Positions 23,918 to 33,655 of a DNA stretch of 60,274 bases are shown here, one piece after another (position 1 is the first letter of the stretch; every line of letters begins with the position of its first letter). Position numbers and translations under genes: made by a program. The notes under the pieces were generated by a model. That model saw only the letters and a program-made list of their open reading frames with translations. It did not search any database and was not told where the DNA came from. Origin of the DNA: Granulosicoccus sp. (GTDB lineage: Bacteria > Pseudomonadota > Gammaproteobacteria > Granulosicoccales > Granulosicoccaceae); NCBI GenBank assembly GCA_023301795.1, contig JALZVU010000025.1, forward strand, positions 1 to 60,274, read 5' to 3'.

Positions 23918-25174
23918 ATGAGTCAGCGGAAACTAAATATAGGCTTGTCGTTGGGGGCAGACATTTGTTGGCCCATCTGCTACGAGACGTTGCTCAAGGA
24001 TTTGAATCTGAACATCAAGCTGGGTGGCGAGACGCTAAGCTTTGAATCCGAACGCATCACCATAGAGCCTTTTAACCTGCAGCAGCCGGTTCGCTACGAT
24101 ATGGTTATTGATCGTCTAACTCATTGGTATTCAACCAGCCGTGAATGGATAAAAAAGGGAATCCTGCTCGACGATCTGTATGTATACAACAACCCGTGGT
24201 CGCTACAATCAAATGAAAAGCACACCTCTTATGCTGCCATGCTACGTCTTGGTTTGCCTGTGCCGGAGACCTGGATGATGCCGCCCAAGGCTTATGAGGA
24301 GTCTGAGGACCTACAGGCCACATTGCGGCAATATGCTCGTATGTTCTCGATGGAGGATATCGGCAACGATCTGGGTTATCCCTTTTTTATGAAGCCATAT
24401 CATGGCGGCGGTTGGAAGGGTGTCTCCAAGATTGACAACCTACAAGAGTTTCAGGAGGCTTACGACAACAGCGGTAAAGAGGTGATGAACCTTCAGTCGG
24501 CGGTGTTACCACACGATTGGTTTGTACGTTGTGTGGGTCTAGGTCCGCAGATGCGTAAAGTTAATTACGACCCAAGCGCACCTTTGCATGATCGATACAC
24601 AACGGATATTGATTTTCTGTCCAAGGAGGACGGCAGTATTCTTGAGGATATGACAGCCACTATCAACAGTTTTTTCGGTTGGGACTTTAATTCGTGCGAG
24701 GCGCTCAGACGCGGGGGCATATGGCATCCCATCGATTTTGCAAACGCCTGTCCTGACAGTCAGGTCACCTCATTGCATTATCACTTTCCCTGGTTGATTA
24801 AGGCAAACTTGCGATGGTCTATTTTTTGTGCAGCTACAGGCCGCAAGATGCATCGTACTCTGGACTGGGATGCGTTCTTTGCTATTGCTGATACCGACAT
24901 ATCACCTCGTGAAAAACTCAGCCAATATGCAGCGATAGCGCACGAGCGTTTTCAGACCGAACAGTTTCGTGAATTTTGTCAGACGCATCTGTCACATCTG
25001 GATGAGGTGGCGTATGATTTTTTTGCATCCGACACCATGCGTGATGCTGTTCATCAGAAAGTGGTAGCTCTGTTTCCTGAACACGAGGTAGAGGATTTCA
25101 CCGAGCTATTCTGGAGCCGTATCCAATCCTGGCGTGATACTGAAGGAGCTGCGGGTGATGCTGGTGGTTTCTAG
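23918..25174 (+). CDS. ATP-grasp domain ligase (first of two in the cluster)
   Basis: A 418-residue cytoplasmic protein that looks like an ATP-grasp carboxylate-amine ligase. The N-terminal 90 residues form a pre-ATP-grasp domain (LNIGLSLGADICWP), followed by the typical SNEKHTSYAAMLRLGLPVPET entry at about 108-125 and the ATP-binding lysine in YPFFMKPYHGGGWKG (about 150-165). An acidic, Asn-containing metal site lies near ADFVAN-like IDFANACPDSQVTSL. The family activates a carboxylate as acyl phosphate and couples it to an amine. A perfect AGGAGG (23908-23913) precedes the ATG. The next gene starts 6 bases after its stop. Specific substrates cannot be read. Confidence 0.78.
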   Translation: MSQRKLNIGLSLGADICWPICYETLLKDLNLNIKLGGETLSFESERITIEPFNLQQPVRYDMVIDRLTHWYSTSREWIKKGILLDDLYVYNNPWSLQSNEKHTSYAAMLRLGLPVPETWMMPPKAYEESEDLQATLRQYARMFSMEDIGNDLGYPFFMKPYHGGGWKGVSKIDNLQEFQEAYDNSGKEVMNLQSAVLPHDWFVRCVGLGPQMRKVNYDPSAPLHDRYTTDIDFLSKEDGSILEDMTATINSFFGWDFNSCEALRRGGIWHPIDFANACPDSQVTSLHYHFPWLIKANLRWSIFCAATGRKMHRTLDWDAFFAIADTDISPREKLSQYAAIAHERFQTEQFREFCQTHLSHLDEVAYDFFASDTMRDAVHQKVVALFPEHEVEDFTELFWSRIQSWRDTEGAAGDAGGF

Positions 25175-25180
25175 AATCTT

Positions 25181-25915
25181 ATGAAACACATAACACGCTG
25201 GTTCTCGCCACGTCTTGAGCAAGACATTACCTTTGTAAGGTGGGGTCATTGGGGGCAGCCCGTACTGCTGTTCCCAACGGCCGGTGGCGATGCTGAAGAG
25301 GTGGAACGTATGCACCTGATTGCCTCGGTTCAGCCCTTGATTGATGCAGGGAAAATCAAGGTATATTCCTTCGACTCCATAGCAGGCCAGGCACTGGCTG
25401 AAGAGGTGGGCTCCGTTGAACATCGTTGTTGGCTGCTCAAGCAAACCGGCGAATATGTTGTGCACGAGGTAATTCCTGCCATCTGTGCCGATTGTGGAGG
25501 TGATCCTCAGGAAGTCATCACGGCAGGTGCCTCTATTGGCGCGTTCAACGCGGTTGCCATGTTGTGTCGTTACCCTTTGTTTTTCAAAGCTGCGCTAGGT
25601 ATGAGTGGTACCTATGATCTGGAAACGCTGCTGAAAATTCACGGCAATGAGGACTACTACCTGTCAACGCCGCTACGTTTTCTACCTAACATGTCCGAGG
25701 GACCAATGCTGGATGTGTTGCGCACCCGATCGGTGTTGCTACCCACCGGATCTGGCTTGTGGGAGAACACGGGTGAGTCATGGCAGATTGCCAACGAACT
25801 GGGCAGACAGGGCATTGCCAACCGCGTGGATGTGTGGAGTGATGAATACAACCACGATTGGCCAACATGGCGTGAGATGCTGCCCAAGTATCTTGATGAG
25901 CTTGTTGACGATTGA
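25181..25915 (+). CDS. Esterase-like alpha/beta hydrolase (COG4947-like)
   Basis: A 244-residue single-domain alpha/beta hydrolase without signal peptide. Ser118 in TAGASIGAFNA is the nucleophile elbow; DEYNHDWPTWREML near residues 222-235 supplies the histidine, preceded by an aspartate. It starts with HITRWFSPRLEQDITFVRWGHWG, the usual opening of the COG4947 esterases. It follows the first ATP-grasp gene by 6 bases and so must be cotranscribed. COG4947 proteins are repeatedly seen next to ATP-grasp ligases, but their reaction is not established to my knowledge. A hydrolase or transferase acting on the ligase product is the simplest reading. Confidence 0.8.
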   Translation: MKHITRWFSPRLEQDITFVRWGHWGQPVLLFPTAGGDAEEVERMHLIASVQPLIDAGKIKVYSFDSIAGQALAEEVGSVEHRCWLLKQTGEYVVHEVIPAICADCGGDPQEVITAGASIGAFNAVAMLCRYPLFFKAALGMSGTYDLETLLKIHGNEDYYLSTPLRFLPNMSEGPMLDVLRTRSVLLPTGSGLWENTGESWQIANELGRQGIANRVDVWSDEYNHDWPTWREMLPKYLDELVDD

Positions 25916-26029
25916 TGCAATCCTCTCAGGCTGTATTTAACTCTGCATATATCAATCACACACGACGTCGAACGTCCAGTTTGTTGTAACCAACCTGGGT
26001 GACATCCGCTAGCGCAACGGAGTAATACC

Positions 26030-27250
26030 ATGAACGTGATATTCATCGAACCGGGTTTTCCGGCAAATCAAAAGCAGTTTGTCCGCGCACTGGCATCCAT
26101 CGGAGCCAACGTTATCGGAATTGGTGAGAGGCCTTACGAGTGGCTGGATGATGAGACCCGCTCTTGGTTAAGCTCTTACCAGCAGATTTCATCGGTCACC
26201 GATGAAGCAGCGCTTGAATGGGCAGTGAAAAAAGCGCAAAGCGAACAGTGGATTGATCGCATGGAGGTGGTGGTGGAAGCTCATGTCTTGCCAGCAGCCC
26301 ACGTTCGTGAGCGCTGTACTATTCCCGGCACCTCATCGCGTACCGCCTACCTATGCCGGGACAAGGTATCGATGAAGGAGGTGCTGCGCAATGCCGGTGT
26401 ACCGATGGCGGCATCAGCGGGTGTCAACTCATTGAGCGAAGCTATCGACTTTGGAAGGCATGTTGGCTTTCCACTCATTATCAAACCACGCGATGCCGCA
26501 GGGGCCGCTGGTACCTTTCGAGCCAACGATGAGTCAGAGCTAGTCAGTATTGCCCAGATGTGTGGATTGGCCGATGGGGGGGCTGTGGCTATTGAGGAGT
26601 TTGTTGAGGGGCATGAAGGATTTTACGACACGATGACGGTGCAGGGCCAAGTAGGGCATGACTTCATCAGTCACTACTACCCGAATGTGCTGGAGGCGAT
26701 GCGAACTCGCTGGATTTCCCCACAGATTATCTCAACTAATCGCGTCGACGAGCTTGGCTATGACGAGGTGAAGGCGTTGGGCAAACTGGTGGTTGACACC
26801 CTCGGAATTGAGACCTCAGCTACGCATATGGAATGGTTCTATGGACCCAAGGGATTGCGTTTCTCTGAGATCGGGTGCAGGCCTCCCGGTGTGGGGCAAT
26901 GGGAGAGCTACTGCGCTGGCAATGAGTTTGATCTGTATCGTGAATGGGCGATGGCCGTATGTCATTCACGCACTGACCAGCAGCCCACTCGGCGGTATTC
27001 ATGCGGCATTATTGCGATTCGCCCCGAGAGGGACGGCAACATCTTCAGTTATGAAGGTCTGGAAGGCATTTTCGAGCAATATGGCGAGAACATCGTGGAA
27101 CATCACTTTCCGCAGCCAGGTACCGCAACGCAAGGCGTGGAAGCCGGCTACATGGCAAATGCATGGCTTCGCGTGCGCCACCCCGATTTTGATGAGCTTC
27201 GAAACATCCTCAATGACATTGGGGAGCGGGTGTCGGTGAGGGCGGGGTGA
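26030..27250 (+). CDS. ATP-grasp domain ligase (second of two in the cluster)
   Basis: A 406-residue cytoplasmic enzyme of the biotin-carboxylase-like ATP-grasp group. It has an N-terminal Rossmann-like domain (NVIFIEPGFPANQKQFVRAL), the CRDKVSMKEVLRNAGVP entry motif (about 113-130), ATP-binding lysine in FPLIIKPRDAAGAAG (146-160), and the metal-binding C-terminal motif FSEIGCRPPGVGQ (280-292). This is the L-amino acid ligase type of architecture. It follows the second esterase by 114 bases on the same strand and is taken as the last gene of the five-gene cluster. Together with the YbdK-type ligase the cluster encodes three potential amide-forming enzymes. Substrates unknown. Confidence 0.83.
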   Translation: MNVIFIEPGFPANQKQFVRALASIGANVIGIGERPYEWLDDETRSWLSSYQQISSVTDEAALEWAVKKAQSEQWIDRMEVVVEAHVLPAAHVRERCTIPGTSSRTAYLCRDKVSMKEVLRNAGVPMAASAGVNSLSEAIDFGRHVGFPLIIKPRDAAGAAGTFRANDESELVSIAQMCGLADGGAVAIEEFVEGHEGFYDTMTVQGQVGHDFISHYYPNVLEAMRTRWISPQIISTNRVDELGYDEVKALGKLVVDTLGIETSATHMEWFYGPKGLRFSEIGCRPPGVGQWESYCAGNEFDLYREWAMAVCHSRTDQQPTRRYSCGIIAIRPERDGNIFSYEGLEGIFEQYGENIVEHHFPQPGTATQGVEAGYMANAWLRVRHPDFDELRNILNDIGERVSVRAG

Positions 27251-27319
27251 TCTTGATGTAAGCACCTTAGCTTGCTGGATAGAAGACACTTTGCGAGGTG
27301 AGTCCGTTGCGGCCGCTGC

Positions 27320-27345
27320 AACTTCGCTTCGGAAGTTAAGTTTTT
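27320..27345 (+). terminator. Possible terminator after the ligase/esterase cluster
   Basis: AACTTC (27320-27325) and GAAGTT (27332-27337) form a 6-bp stem around GCTTCG, followed after three bases by TTTTT (27341-27345). It lies 70 bases after the second ATP-grasp gene. The stem is short, so confidence is modest. Confidence 0.4.
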
Positions 27346-27436
27346 AACAGCCTCCTACGCGCAATCTGGCAAAATAAGCGGGTTAGCACAGGTAGCGTTT
27401 ATTGTTTAAGCGTCCCGTGCTCTTTTCGTTTTCAAA

Positions 27437-29326
27437 ATGTCGCAGGTATTACCCATGTCCAACAAGACCAAGACCGTACTGTTTGATAACAATCCGGGTC
27501 GAAATGCACAGACCTACGGCATAGCCCGTGAGCTGGGTTCAGATCCGGATCTTATCCATGAGCCGTCGGTCGGTGTGATTGGGACAAAAGGTGACAGTCA
27601 ATGCTATCTGGGTGTGCAGCGTAAGGTGGAAGCTATTCACGACGAGCTGCGGGCAAATCTGGGCCGCGACGCTGGCAAGATGAGCATGCGTCTGGTGCAG
27701 CCTGAGTACACGGTAGCTACCTCTGATGGCATGCGTAACGGCACACGTGAAATGCGTTATTCGCTTATTGGTCGTGAAGTGACTAACGACACTGTGTGTG
27801 AACATCTGAGTGCCAGTGGCCTTGAGGGCACCATTGCTGTTGTCGCTTGCGACAAACCACCGGTGGGTACACTGGCGGCTTTGTTGGAACACAATCGTCC
27901 TGGCATCATCATGTCCGATGGCCCGATCCGTCCCGGACGCGACTCCAAAACAGAGCAGGCCATTGACATCGTATCGGCGTTTCAGGTCGCTGGTAGTAGT
28001 GATGCCGACTTCAAAAAACGCGTCGCAAAAGAAGCTTGCCCGGGGTATGGCAGTTGTGGAGGCATGTTTACCTACAACACCATGCAAACTTTCATTGGTG
28101 TGGTGGGTATGCAGCCGTTGCACATGGTTGCGCCGCCGTCGGATGATCCGCGTCGTCTCAATGAATTCCCGAAAGAGTTGGTTGCCTATCTTAAAGGCAT
28201 GATAGATCGTAACGATACACCGCGTGACATCGTTAGCCGGGATGCTATCCGCAATGCCGTTATCGTAGCGATGGCGGTCGGTGGCTCCACGAACGCATTG
28301 CTGCACGCTCCAGAGATCGCACGGGCTGCGGGTTTTACAAACTTTGCCACCGACGTCATGTCTCCCGAAGAATTCAATCACCTGTCACAGCACGTGGTGC
28401 CGGTACTCACTGATGCGCGTCCTTATGGTACCTATTCCATGGTGGATATCGATGAGAAGGGCGGCGTACAAGTCATCGTCAAGGCTCTGCTGGATGCCGG
28501 GTTGTTATACGGCGATACGCTCACGTGCACAGGTGAAACACTCGCCGAGCAGGTGCAACGTTTGAACACTTCTGAGCCTGACGGCACTGTTGTGTACCCG
28601 GTATCAAAGCCTTACAAAGAGACTGGTGGCTTGCGCCTCCTGGGTGGCAACTTGTCCCCTGAGTTCAGTGCAGTGCTCAAGCTTGCCGGTGTGGAAGGCG
28701 GATTGGAAGACAATCGTTTTGTAGGTCGTGCCCGTATCTTCAACGGTGAGCAGGCATTGCTGGATGCGCTGGAGACTGCACCTGATGATTTCCAGAACCA
28801 CGATATGGTTATTGTTCGCTACGAGGGGCCAAGCGGTGCTCCGGGTATGCCAGAAATGCTGGATTCGACGTCACGTATTACAACCTTATGTCGTGAGAAA
28901 AACATGGTTGTCGCCCTTATGACTGACGGACGTTTTTCAGGGGGGTCGGTAGGGCTTGTTATTGGGCACGTCGGGCCTGAAGCTGCGCTAGGTGGTCCCA
29001 TCGCTTTGTTGCACGACGGTGATGAAATTGTTGTTGATTTGAATAACAGCGAAATAAATTGCACGCAACTCAGGGATTCTGCAATAACCGCTGAACGCAC
29101 AGCGCAGTGGGATAATGAGGTGTCTGATAACGGTGGCACCCATCCTCTGTGCGGCGAGGTTGATACGCGTCTGTTGAATCGGATGCGACACTCAGCGGTG
29201 TCTGCCGTGCTTGGCGCGGGTATGCATCCAGACAGAAATTTATATGTACCTCAGCCTCGTGAGGCTGTACGGACAGGCTTTGTTCCTGGAAACAAGCATC
29301 GCGAGGGGTCCCAGAAAGCGTTCTAA
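27437..29326 (+). CDS. IlvD/Edd-family dehydratase
   Basis: A 629-residue cytoplasmic Fe-S dehydratase that removes water from a 2,3-dihydroxy or sugar acid. The three cluster cysteines of the family are visible: one in KGDSQCYLGVQ, one in ACDKPPVGTL and one in CPGYGSCGGMFTYNTM. The C-terminal half has the expected GGLRLLGGNLSP, YEGPSGAPGMPEM and LMTDGRFSGGS motifs. The wording differs enough from standard IlvD and Edd that a distinct sugar-acid or branched-acid substrate is possible. A second family member follows 180 bases later. A second in-frame ATG at 27455 has AGGT upstream and may be the true start. Confidence 0.85.
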   Translation: MSQVLPMSNKTKTVLFDNNPGRNAQTYGIARELGSDPDLIHEPSVGVIGTKGDSQCYLGVQRKVEAIHDELRANLGRDAGKMSMRLVQPEYTVATSDGMRNGTREMRYSLIGREVTNDTVCEHLSASGLEGTIAVVACDKPPVGTLAALLEHNRPGIIMSDGPIRPGRDSKTEQAIDIVSAFQVAGSSDADFKKRVAKEACPGYGSCGGMFTYNTMQTFIGVVGMQPLHMVAPPSDDPRRLNEFPKELVAYLKGMIDRNDTPRDIVSRDAIRNAVIVAMAVGGSTNALLHAPEIARAAGFTNFATDVMSPEEFNHLSQHVVPVLTDARPYGTYSMVDIDEKGGVQVIVKALLDAGLLYGDTLTCTGETLAEQVQRLNTSEPDGTVVYPVSKPYKETGGLRLLGGNLSPEFSAVLKLAGVEGGLEDNRFVGRARIFNGEQALLDALETAPDDFQNHDMVIVRYEGPSGAPGMPEMLDSTSRITTLCREKNMVVALMTDGRFSGGSVGLVIGHVGPEAALGGPIALLHDGDEIVVDLNNSEINCTQLRDSAITAERTAQWDNEVSDNGGTHPLCGEVDTRLLNRMRHSAVSAVLGAGMHPDRNLYVPQPREAVRTGFVPGNKHREGSQKAF

Positions 29327-29506
29327 GTCCGGTCTGAGGTTGGCGGCGCAGTTACTACATTGCGTCGTCCGACCTTCGGTATTGTTGATCGTTTGAACCA
29401 GCCCTGTATTGCAACCATGGGGCAGCCATCGTGACAACGCAGTCGGCCGCCCTTTGAGCCAATGGTGTGAGAGACTAGAGTTCACAAATTCTGAACAAGT
29501 CACGAC

Positions 29507-31288
29507 ATGAAGCTTCGCTCACAGCAGTGGTTCGACAATCCGGATAACCCGGCCATGACGGCGTTATATCTGGAGCGCTACCTCAACTACGGCCTTACAC
29601 GTGAAGAGCTGCAGTCAGGCAAGCCGCTGATCGGGATAGCGCAGACAGGTAACGATTTGACACCTTGCAACCGGCATCATGTAGAGCTGGCGAAGCGGGT
29701 GCGTGAGGGTATTGTCTCTGCGGGTGGCATTTGCTTTGAGTTTCCGGTTCACCCCATTCAGGAAACTGGCAAGCGCCCCACAGCTGCTCTGGATCGTAAT
29801 CTTGCCTACCTCGGTTTAGTTGAGACCCTCTATGGTTATCCGCTTGATGGCGTGGTGCTTACCATCGGTTGTGACAAGACAACACCAGCCTTGCTGATGG
29901 CTGCAGCCACGGTCAATATTCCGGCCATTGCACTTTCTGTTGGCCCGATGCTCAATGGTTGGGAGGGTGAAGAGCGCTCTGGTTCTGGCACCGTCATCTG
30001 GAACTCGCGACAAAAGCTGAGCATCGGTGAAATTGATGAGAATGAGTTCATGCGTCTTGCTGCCGATGCAGCGCCGTCTGTGGGTTATTGCAACTCCATG
30101 GGTACCGCCAGTACGATGAATGCGCTGGCTGAGGCGCTTGGCATGCAGTTGCCTCGCTCAGCCGCCATACCTGCGCCTTATCGCGAACGAGGCCAGATGT
30201 CTTACATGACGGGTCAGCGTATCGTCGGTATGGTTCTTGAGGATCTGAAACCTTCGGATATCATGACGCGGCAGGCATTTGAGAATGCCATCGTTGTTAA
30301 TTCTGCGATCGGTGGCTCAACCAATGCACCCATCCATCTCAATGCTATTGCGGCCCACATGGGTGTTGAGCTGGGCAATAGCGACTGGGAGTCAGTTGGG
30401 CATGACATTCCGCTCATCGTTAACATGCTGCCTTCTGGAAAATACCTGGGCGAGGATTTTCATCGTGCCGGAGGTGTTGCCGCTGTGATGAGGACGCTGC
30501 TGGACGCTAATGCACTGCCTGCACCTGACGCTATCACAGCGACCGGTAAGAGCGTGCGTGACGAATACGCTGATGCACGTGTGACGAACACCGATGTGAT
30601 TCGACCCTTCGATGCGCCGTTGAAAGCGCATGCCGGTTTTATGGATCTACACAGTAATCTGTGGGACAGCGCCATAATGAAAACATCCGTCATTTCAGAG
30701 AGTTTTCGAAAAAGCTACTTGTCTAACCCCGACGATCCAGAAGCCTTTGAAGGTACCGTGTTTGTTTTTGATGGTCCAGAGCACTATCACAAGCTTATAG
30801 ACGATGCCTCGTTGGGTATGGATGAAAGCAGCATTCTGGTGATGCGTGGTGCCGGTCCCATTGGTTATCCGGGCGGTGCTGAAGTGGTCAACATGCAGCC
30901 ACCGGTGTACCTTATTGAACGTGGTATTACTGAGTTGCCGTGCATAGGCGATGGGCGTCAGTCGGGGACGTCGGGATCACCGTCAATTCTGAACGTTGCC
31001 CCTGAAGCTGCCATCATGGGTGGACTGGCTATTGTCAAGACGGGCGACAGATTGCGTGTGGATTTGAATAAACGTCGCGTTGATTTATTGGTTGATGAGC
31101 AAGAGATCGAGCAACGCAAGCAGGCACTGCTTGCCGATGGTGGCTATCCCTATCCTGCAGATCAAACGCCTTGGCAACAAATTCAACGCTCAATAGTGGG
31201 GCAGTTTGATAAGGGGATGGTGCTAGGCAATTCAACAGACTATCAGCGTATCGCTCAGACCAAGGGTGTGCCGCGCGATAACCATTAG
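29507..31288 (+). CDS. IlvD/Edd-family sugar-acid dehydratase
   Basis: A 593-residue Fe-S dehydratase closer to the arabinonate/xylonate/gluconate dehydratases than to IlvD. It opens with [22 protein letters not shown], typical of that group. Cluster cysteines lie in [22 protein letters not shown] and [15 protein letters not shown]. The conserved [20 protein letters not shown] and [15 protein letters not shown] are intact. It dehydrates a C5 or C6 aldonic acid to the 2-keto-3-deoxy acid in non-phosphorylated sugar catabolism. The nucleosidase gene begins 18 bases after its stop. No dedicated dehydrogenase or aldolase is adjacent, so the exact sugar cannot be assigned. Confidence 0.87.
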   Translation: MKLRSQQWFDNPDNPAMTALYLERYLNYGLTREELQSGKPLIGIAQTGNDLTPCNRHHVELAKRVREGIVSAGGICFEFPVHPIQETGKRPTAALDRNLAYLGLVETLYGYPLDGVVLTIGCDKTTPALLMAAATVNIPAIALSVGPMLNGWEGEERSGSGTVIWNSRQKLSIGEIDENEFMRLAADAAPSVGYCNSMGTASTMNALAEALGMQLPRSAAIPAPYRERGQMSYMTGQRIVGMVLEDLKPSDIMTRQAFENAIVVNSAIGGSTNAPIHLNAIAAHMGVELGNSDWESVGHDIPLIVNMLPSGKYLGEDFHRAGGVAAVMRTLLDANALPAPDAITATGKSVRDEYADARVTNTDVIRPFDAPLKAHAGFMDLHSNLWDSAIMKTSVISESFRKSYLSNPDDPEAFEGTVFVFDGPEHYHKLIDDASLGMDESSILVMRGAGPIGYPGGAEVVNMQPPVYLIERGITELPCIGDGRQSGTSGSPSILNVAPEAAIMGGLAIVKTGDRLRVDLNKRRVDLLVDEQEIEQRKQALLADGGYPYPADQTPWQQIQRSIVGQFDKGMVLGNSTDYQRIAQTKGVPRDNH

Positions 31289-31306
31289 AGAAGAGAGTTG
31301 CAACGT

Positions 31307-32065
31307 ATGCCTGTAGCTGTATTAAGTGCCATGGCCGAAGAGAACGCCTCGTTGGTCCATCAGATGGTTGATGTGCAACGTACCGAGATAGGCAAACGTG
31401 TTTATCACGAAGGTTGTTTATGGGGCGTTGACGTAGTAGTGGTGTTTTCACACTGGGGTAAGGTGGCCGCTGCCAGTACGGCATCAGTGCTGATCAACCG
31501 ATTTAACGTGTCTGAGATTATTTTCACAGGTGTGGCTGGTGCGATTGATCACACGCTGAATGTGGGCGATGTGGTCATTGCCAGTGATCTGTATCAGCAT
31601 GATATGGATGCACGACCCCTTATTGCGCGGCACGAAATTCCTCTATTGGGTGTTAGCGCCATGCCTTCGGATACGTCGCGGCGCAAGCCGTTGATGGATG
31701 CGGCTAATACCTTCGTGAAAACTCAACTCGCGCACGAATTGCCAGCAGAGATTGTCACTGAATTCTCATTGCAACAGCCTTTTGTGACAACTGCAGCAAT
31801 CGCTAGCGGTGATCAGTTTATTTCCAGCACACAGCAGGTTGTCGACCTACGGGAAAGACTCCCGGATGTAGTGTGTGTGGAGATGGAAGGTGGGGCTGTT
31901 GCTCAGGTGTGTACGGAATTCAATATTCCGTTTTCGATCATTCGTACTATTTCTGACGCTGCAAACGAGCAGGCTGGAATTGATTTTCCCAGGTTCGTCA
32001 AAGAAGCAGCGCAATTGTACTCGATGGGTATTGTGAGAAACCTGTTTACTCAGAACACACTGTGA
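31307..32065 (+). CDS. mtnN: 5'-methylthioadenosine/S-adenosylhomocysteine nucleosidase family
   Basis: A 252-residue phosphorylase/nucleosidase-fold enzyme. Key residues resemble those of MtnN: Glu in LSAMAEEN near the N-terminus, VEMEGGAVAQV (the glutamate contacting the ribose) and TISDAAN with the catalytic aspartate. It would split MTA or SAH into adenine and the thio-sugar in the cytoplasm. It is a little longer than E. coli MtnN (232) and has an insertion around residues 100-130. The ATG at 31307 has GAGAG 9 bases upstream; a TTG at 31298 is also in frame. It sits directly after a sugar-acid dehydratase, an unusual partner. Confidence 0.85.
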   Translation: MPVAVLSAMAEENASLVHQMVDVQRTEIGKRVYHEGCLWGVDVVVVFSHWGKVAAASTASVLINRFNVSEIIFTGVAGAIDHTLNVGDVVIASDLYQHDMDARPLIARHEIPLLGVSAMPSDTSRRKPLMDAANTFVKTQLAHELPAEIVTEFSLQQPFVTTAAIASGDQFISSTQQVVDLRERLPDVVCVEMEGGAVAQVCTEFNIPFSIIRTISDAANEQAGIDFPRFVKEAAQLYSMGIVRNLFTQNTL

Positions 32066-32122
32066 GCTGCCTTCTCGCTGCGCCATTTGTAGCACAGTAA
32101 CAAGGCAGCTTCATCTGAGCAG

Positions 32123-33655
32123 TCAGACAGCGGGGCTTTCGCTGCAAGTGCGTTGTTGCATCTGGCTGATATTTTTCAACGACGCACCGTCGGCCGTCTT
32201 CTCAGCTTGAAGTGCCGACACAAGATCGCTTAAAGGCTCTGGCATGTACGGTGGAACCGGTATCTCCAGCGCAGCAAGGATAGAGGAGGTAACGTTACAT
32301 AAGTCGACTTTGTCCGTGTGCTTATTGAGGTGGGACAGATCTTGTGAGGGCGATACAACCAAAGCCATGCCATCAGTCGTGTGTTGCGCTGTAGAGCCTG
32401 CGATGTCATGGATTTTTTCAATATGCAACCCGGTATTTTCTAACGACACTTCTCGATCTGCCACTGTGATGCTATCGAAATCAATGTTGTACTGGTCAAC
32501 TAATAAAGAGCATTCAGTGTCGTTGGCGCGCTTTACCTCCGGATGCCTACCGTTGATATCAACCTGACTACAAGATTGTATAAATTTGTCCAGGAGTGCT
32601 TTGGTTCGGAAGGACAACACATATTCAGGTTCCATGCCCGGACGTTTTTCCCAGTCACCTTTACACATACCCAACAGCGCCATAAATTTCGAAATGTCGC
32701 TGATGATCAATTGATTGAAAGTAGGTTCATGCTCTATTGCGTGCTGACCCATACTGCCGACGATCAGCAAAGTCGTATTTTTGCCTTCTATACTTTTTAA
32801 AACTCTGCCAAGCATATGATCGGCCAATTGCATGGATTCATCGATTTCGTGCTTGTACGTTTCACGCCAATGCGCAGGCATGTTGTTGGACTCGTAGTCG
32901 TCGGGAAACGCTGCGGCCCAGTAACGATGCATTGAAGAGGCAACGTGGTTGATAAAGATAGAGGAAAGCTCTGGCTGGAATGTTTTCCATTGCTTTTCAG
33001 CGACGTCGAATGACATCAGTGCCTGTATGTTGCGTCGACGTACCGCACGGGCGCTGTTGACGCGTTCGCTGGCAAGTTGCTTTGCTATGCGCATTAAAGT
33101 GCCGAGCTTTATTCCCAAGCGCGGCGCATTTATCAGGAAATTTGAAATGACCTTGCGTGATACACCGCCTGAGCGAACTTGACGTGACGAACGGGCTACC
33201 GCCAAGGTGTTAAATTCCTGAAAAGCCGTGACGGCCGCTGGAATAGATTCAGGGTCTGGAGCAAAGGGGTCGGCGAACCAGAAATCGATATTTTCTTTGT
33301 CCTCTGGCATTGGCCACGAACCGATGGAGGCCCCGCACCCAACCCGCTTGTTTGCCTGCAAGGCCAATGACCATATTGTCGGGTTATTGCTATGGCCTTC
33401 AGAATGCAGCTGGTTGTACTCCCGAATACCGTGGACATGATCGGGCACACCGCGATGAAATGTCTGCCAGCTGGTTTTAGGATGCAGCTGTCCGGTGTCA
33501 GGTAAATGGGTAGTGATTCGGCAACTACGTGGCATAACACTTGAAAAGGCTGAACTCGGGTGGCGCTCAATAAAGTCGTCCATCACTTTCCATGGCACTT
33601 CGTTGAGTTCGAGAATCAGTATTTTATTGCTATTGTTGTTTGTGTAGTCGCTCAC
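32123..33655 (-). CDS. Alkaline-phosphatase-superfamily phosphodiesterase/nucleotide pyrophosphatase-like protein
   Basis: A 510-residue protein resembling the type I phosphodiesterase branch of the AlkP superfamily. The N-terminal strand KILILELNEVPW ends in the position of the first metal ligand, although Glu-Leu-Asn replaces the usual Asp-Gly. The nucleophile segment is HPKTSWQTFHRGVPDHVHGI with Thr61/Ser62. Later LLIVGSMGQH, around residue 300, stands where a metal-binding Asp-His is common. Metal ligands are therefore partly changed. It has no signal peptide. Start is a GTG with an AAGGGGG ribosome-binding site 8 bases upstream. Monocistronic, with a long leader region shared with the divergent FG-GAP gene. 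Substrate unknown. Confidence 0.65.
   Translation of the reverse strand: MSDYTNNNSNKILILELNEVPWKVMDDFIERHPSSAFSSVMPRSCRITTHLPDTGQLHPKTSWQTFHRGVPDHVHGIREYNQLHSEGHSNNPTIWSLALQANKRVGCGASIGSWPMPEDKENIDFWFADPFAPDPESIPAAVTAFQEFNTLAVARSSRQVRSGGVSRKVISNFLINAPRLGIKLGTLMRIAKQLASERVNSARAVRRRNIQALMSFDVAEKQWKTFQPELSSIFINHVASSMHRYWAAAFPDDYESNNMPAHWRETYKHEIDESMQLADHMLGRVLKSIEGKNTTLLIVGSMGQHAIEHEPTFNQLIISDISKFMALLGMCKGDWEKRPGMEPEYVLSFRTKALLDKFIQSCSQVDINGRHPEVKRANDTECSLLVDQYNIDFDSITVADREVSLENTGLHIEKIHDIAGSTAQHTTDGMALVVSPSQDLSHLNKHTDKVDLCNVTSSILAALEIPVPPYMPEPLSDLVSALQAEKTADGASLKNISQMQQRTCSESPAV

Noticed and set aside
27539-28381. 280-residue minus-strand frame inside the first dehydratase gene
   Set aside because: Antisense shadow; the plus-strand frame has all Fe-S dehydratase motifs.
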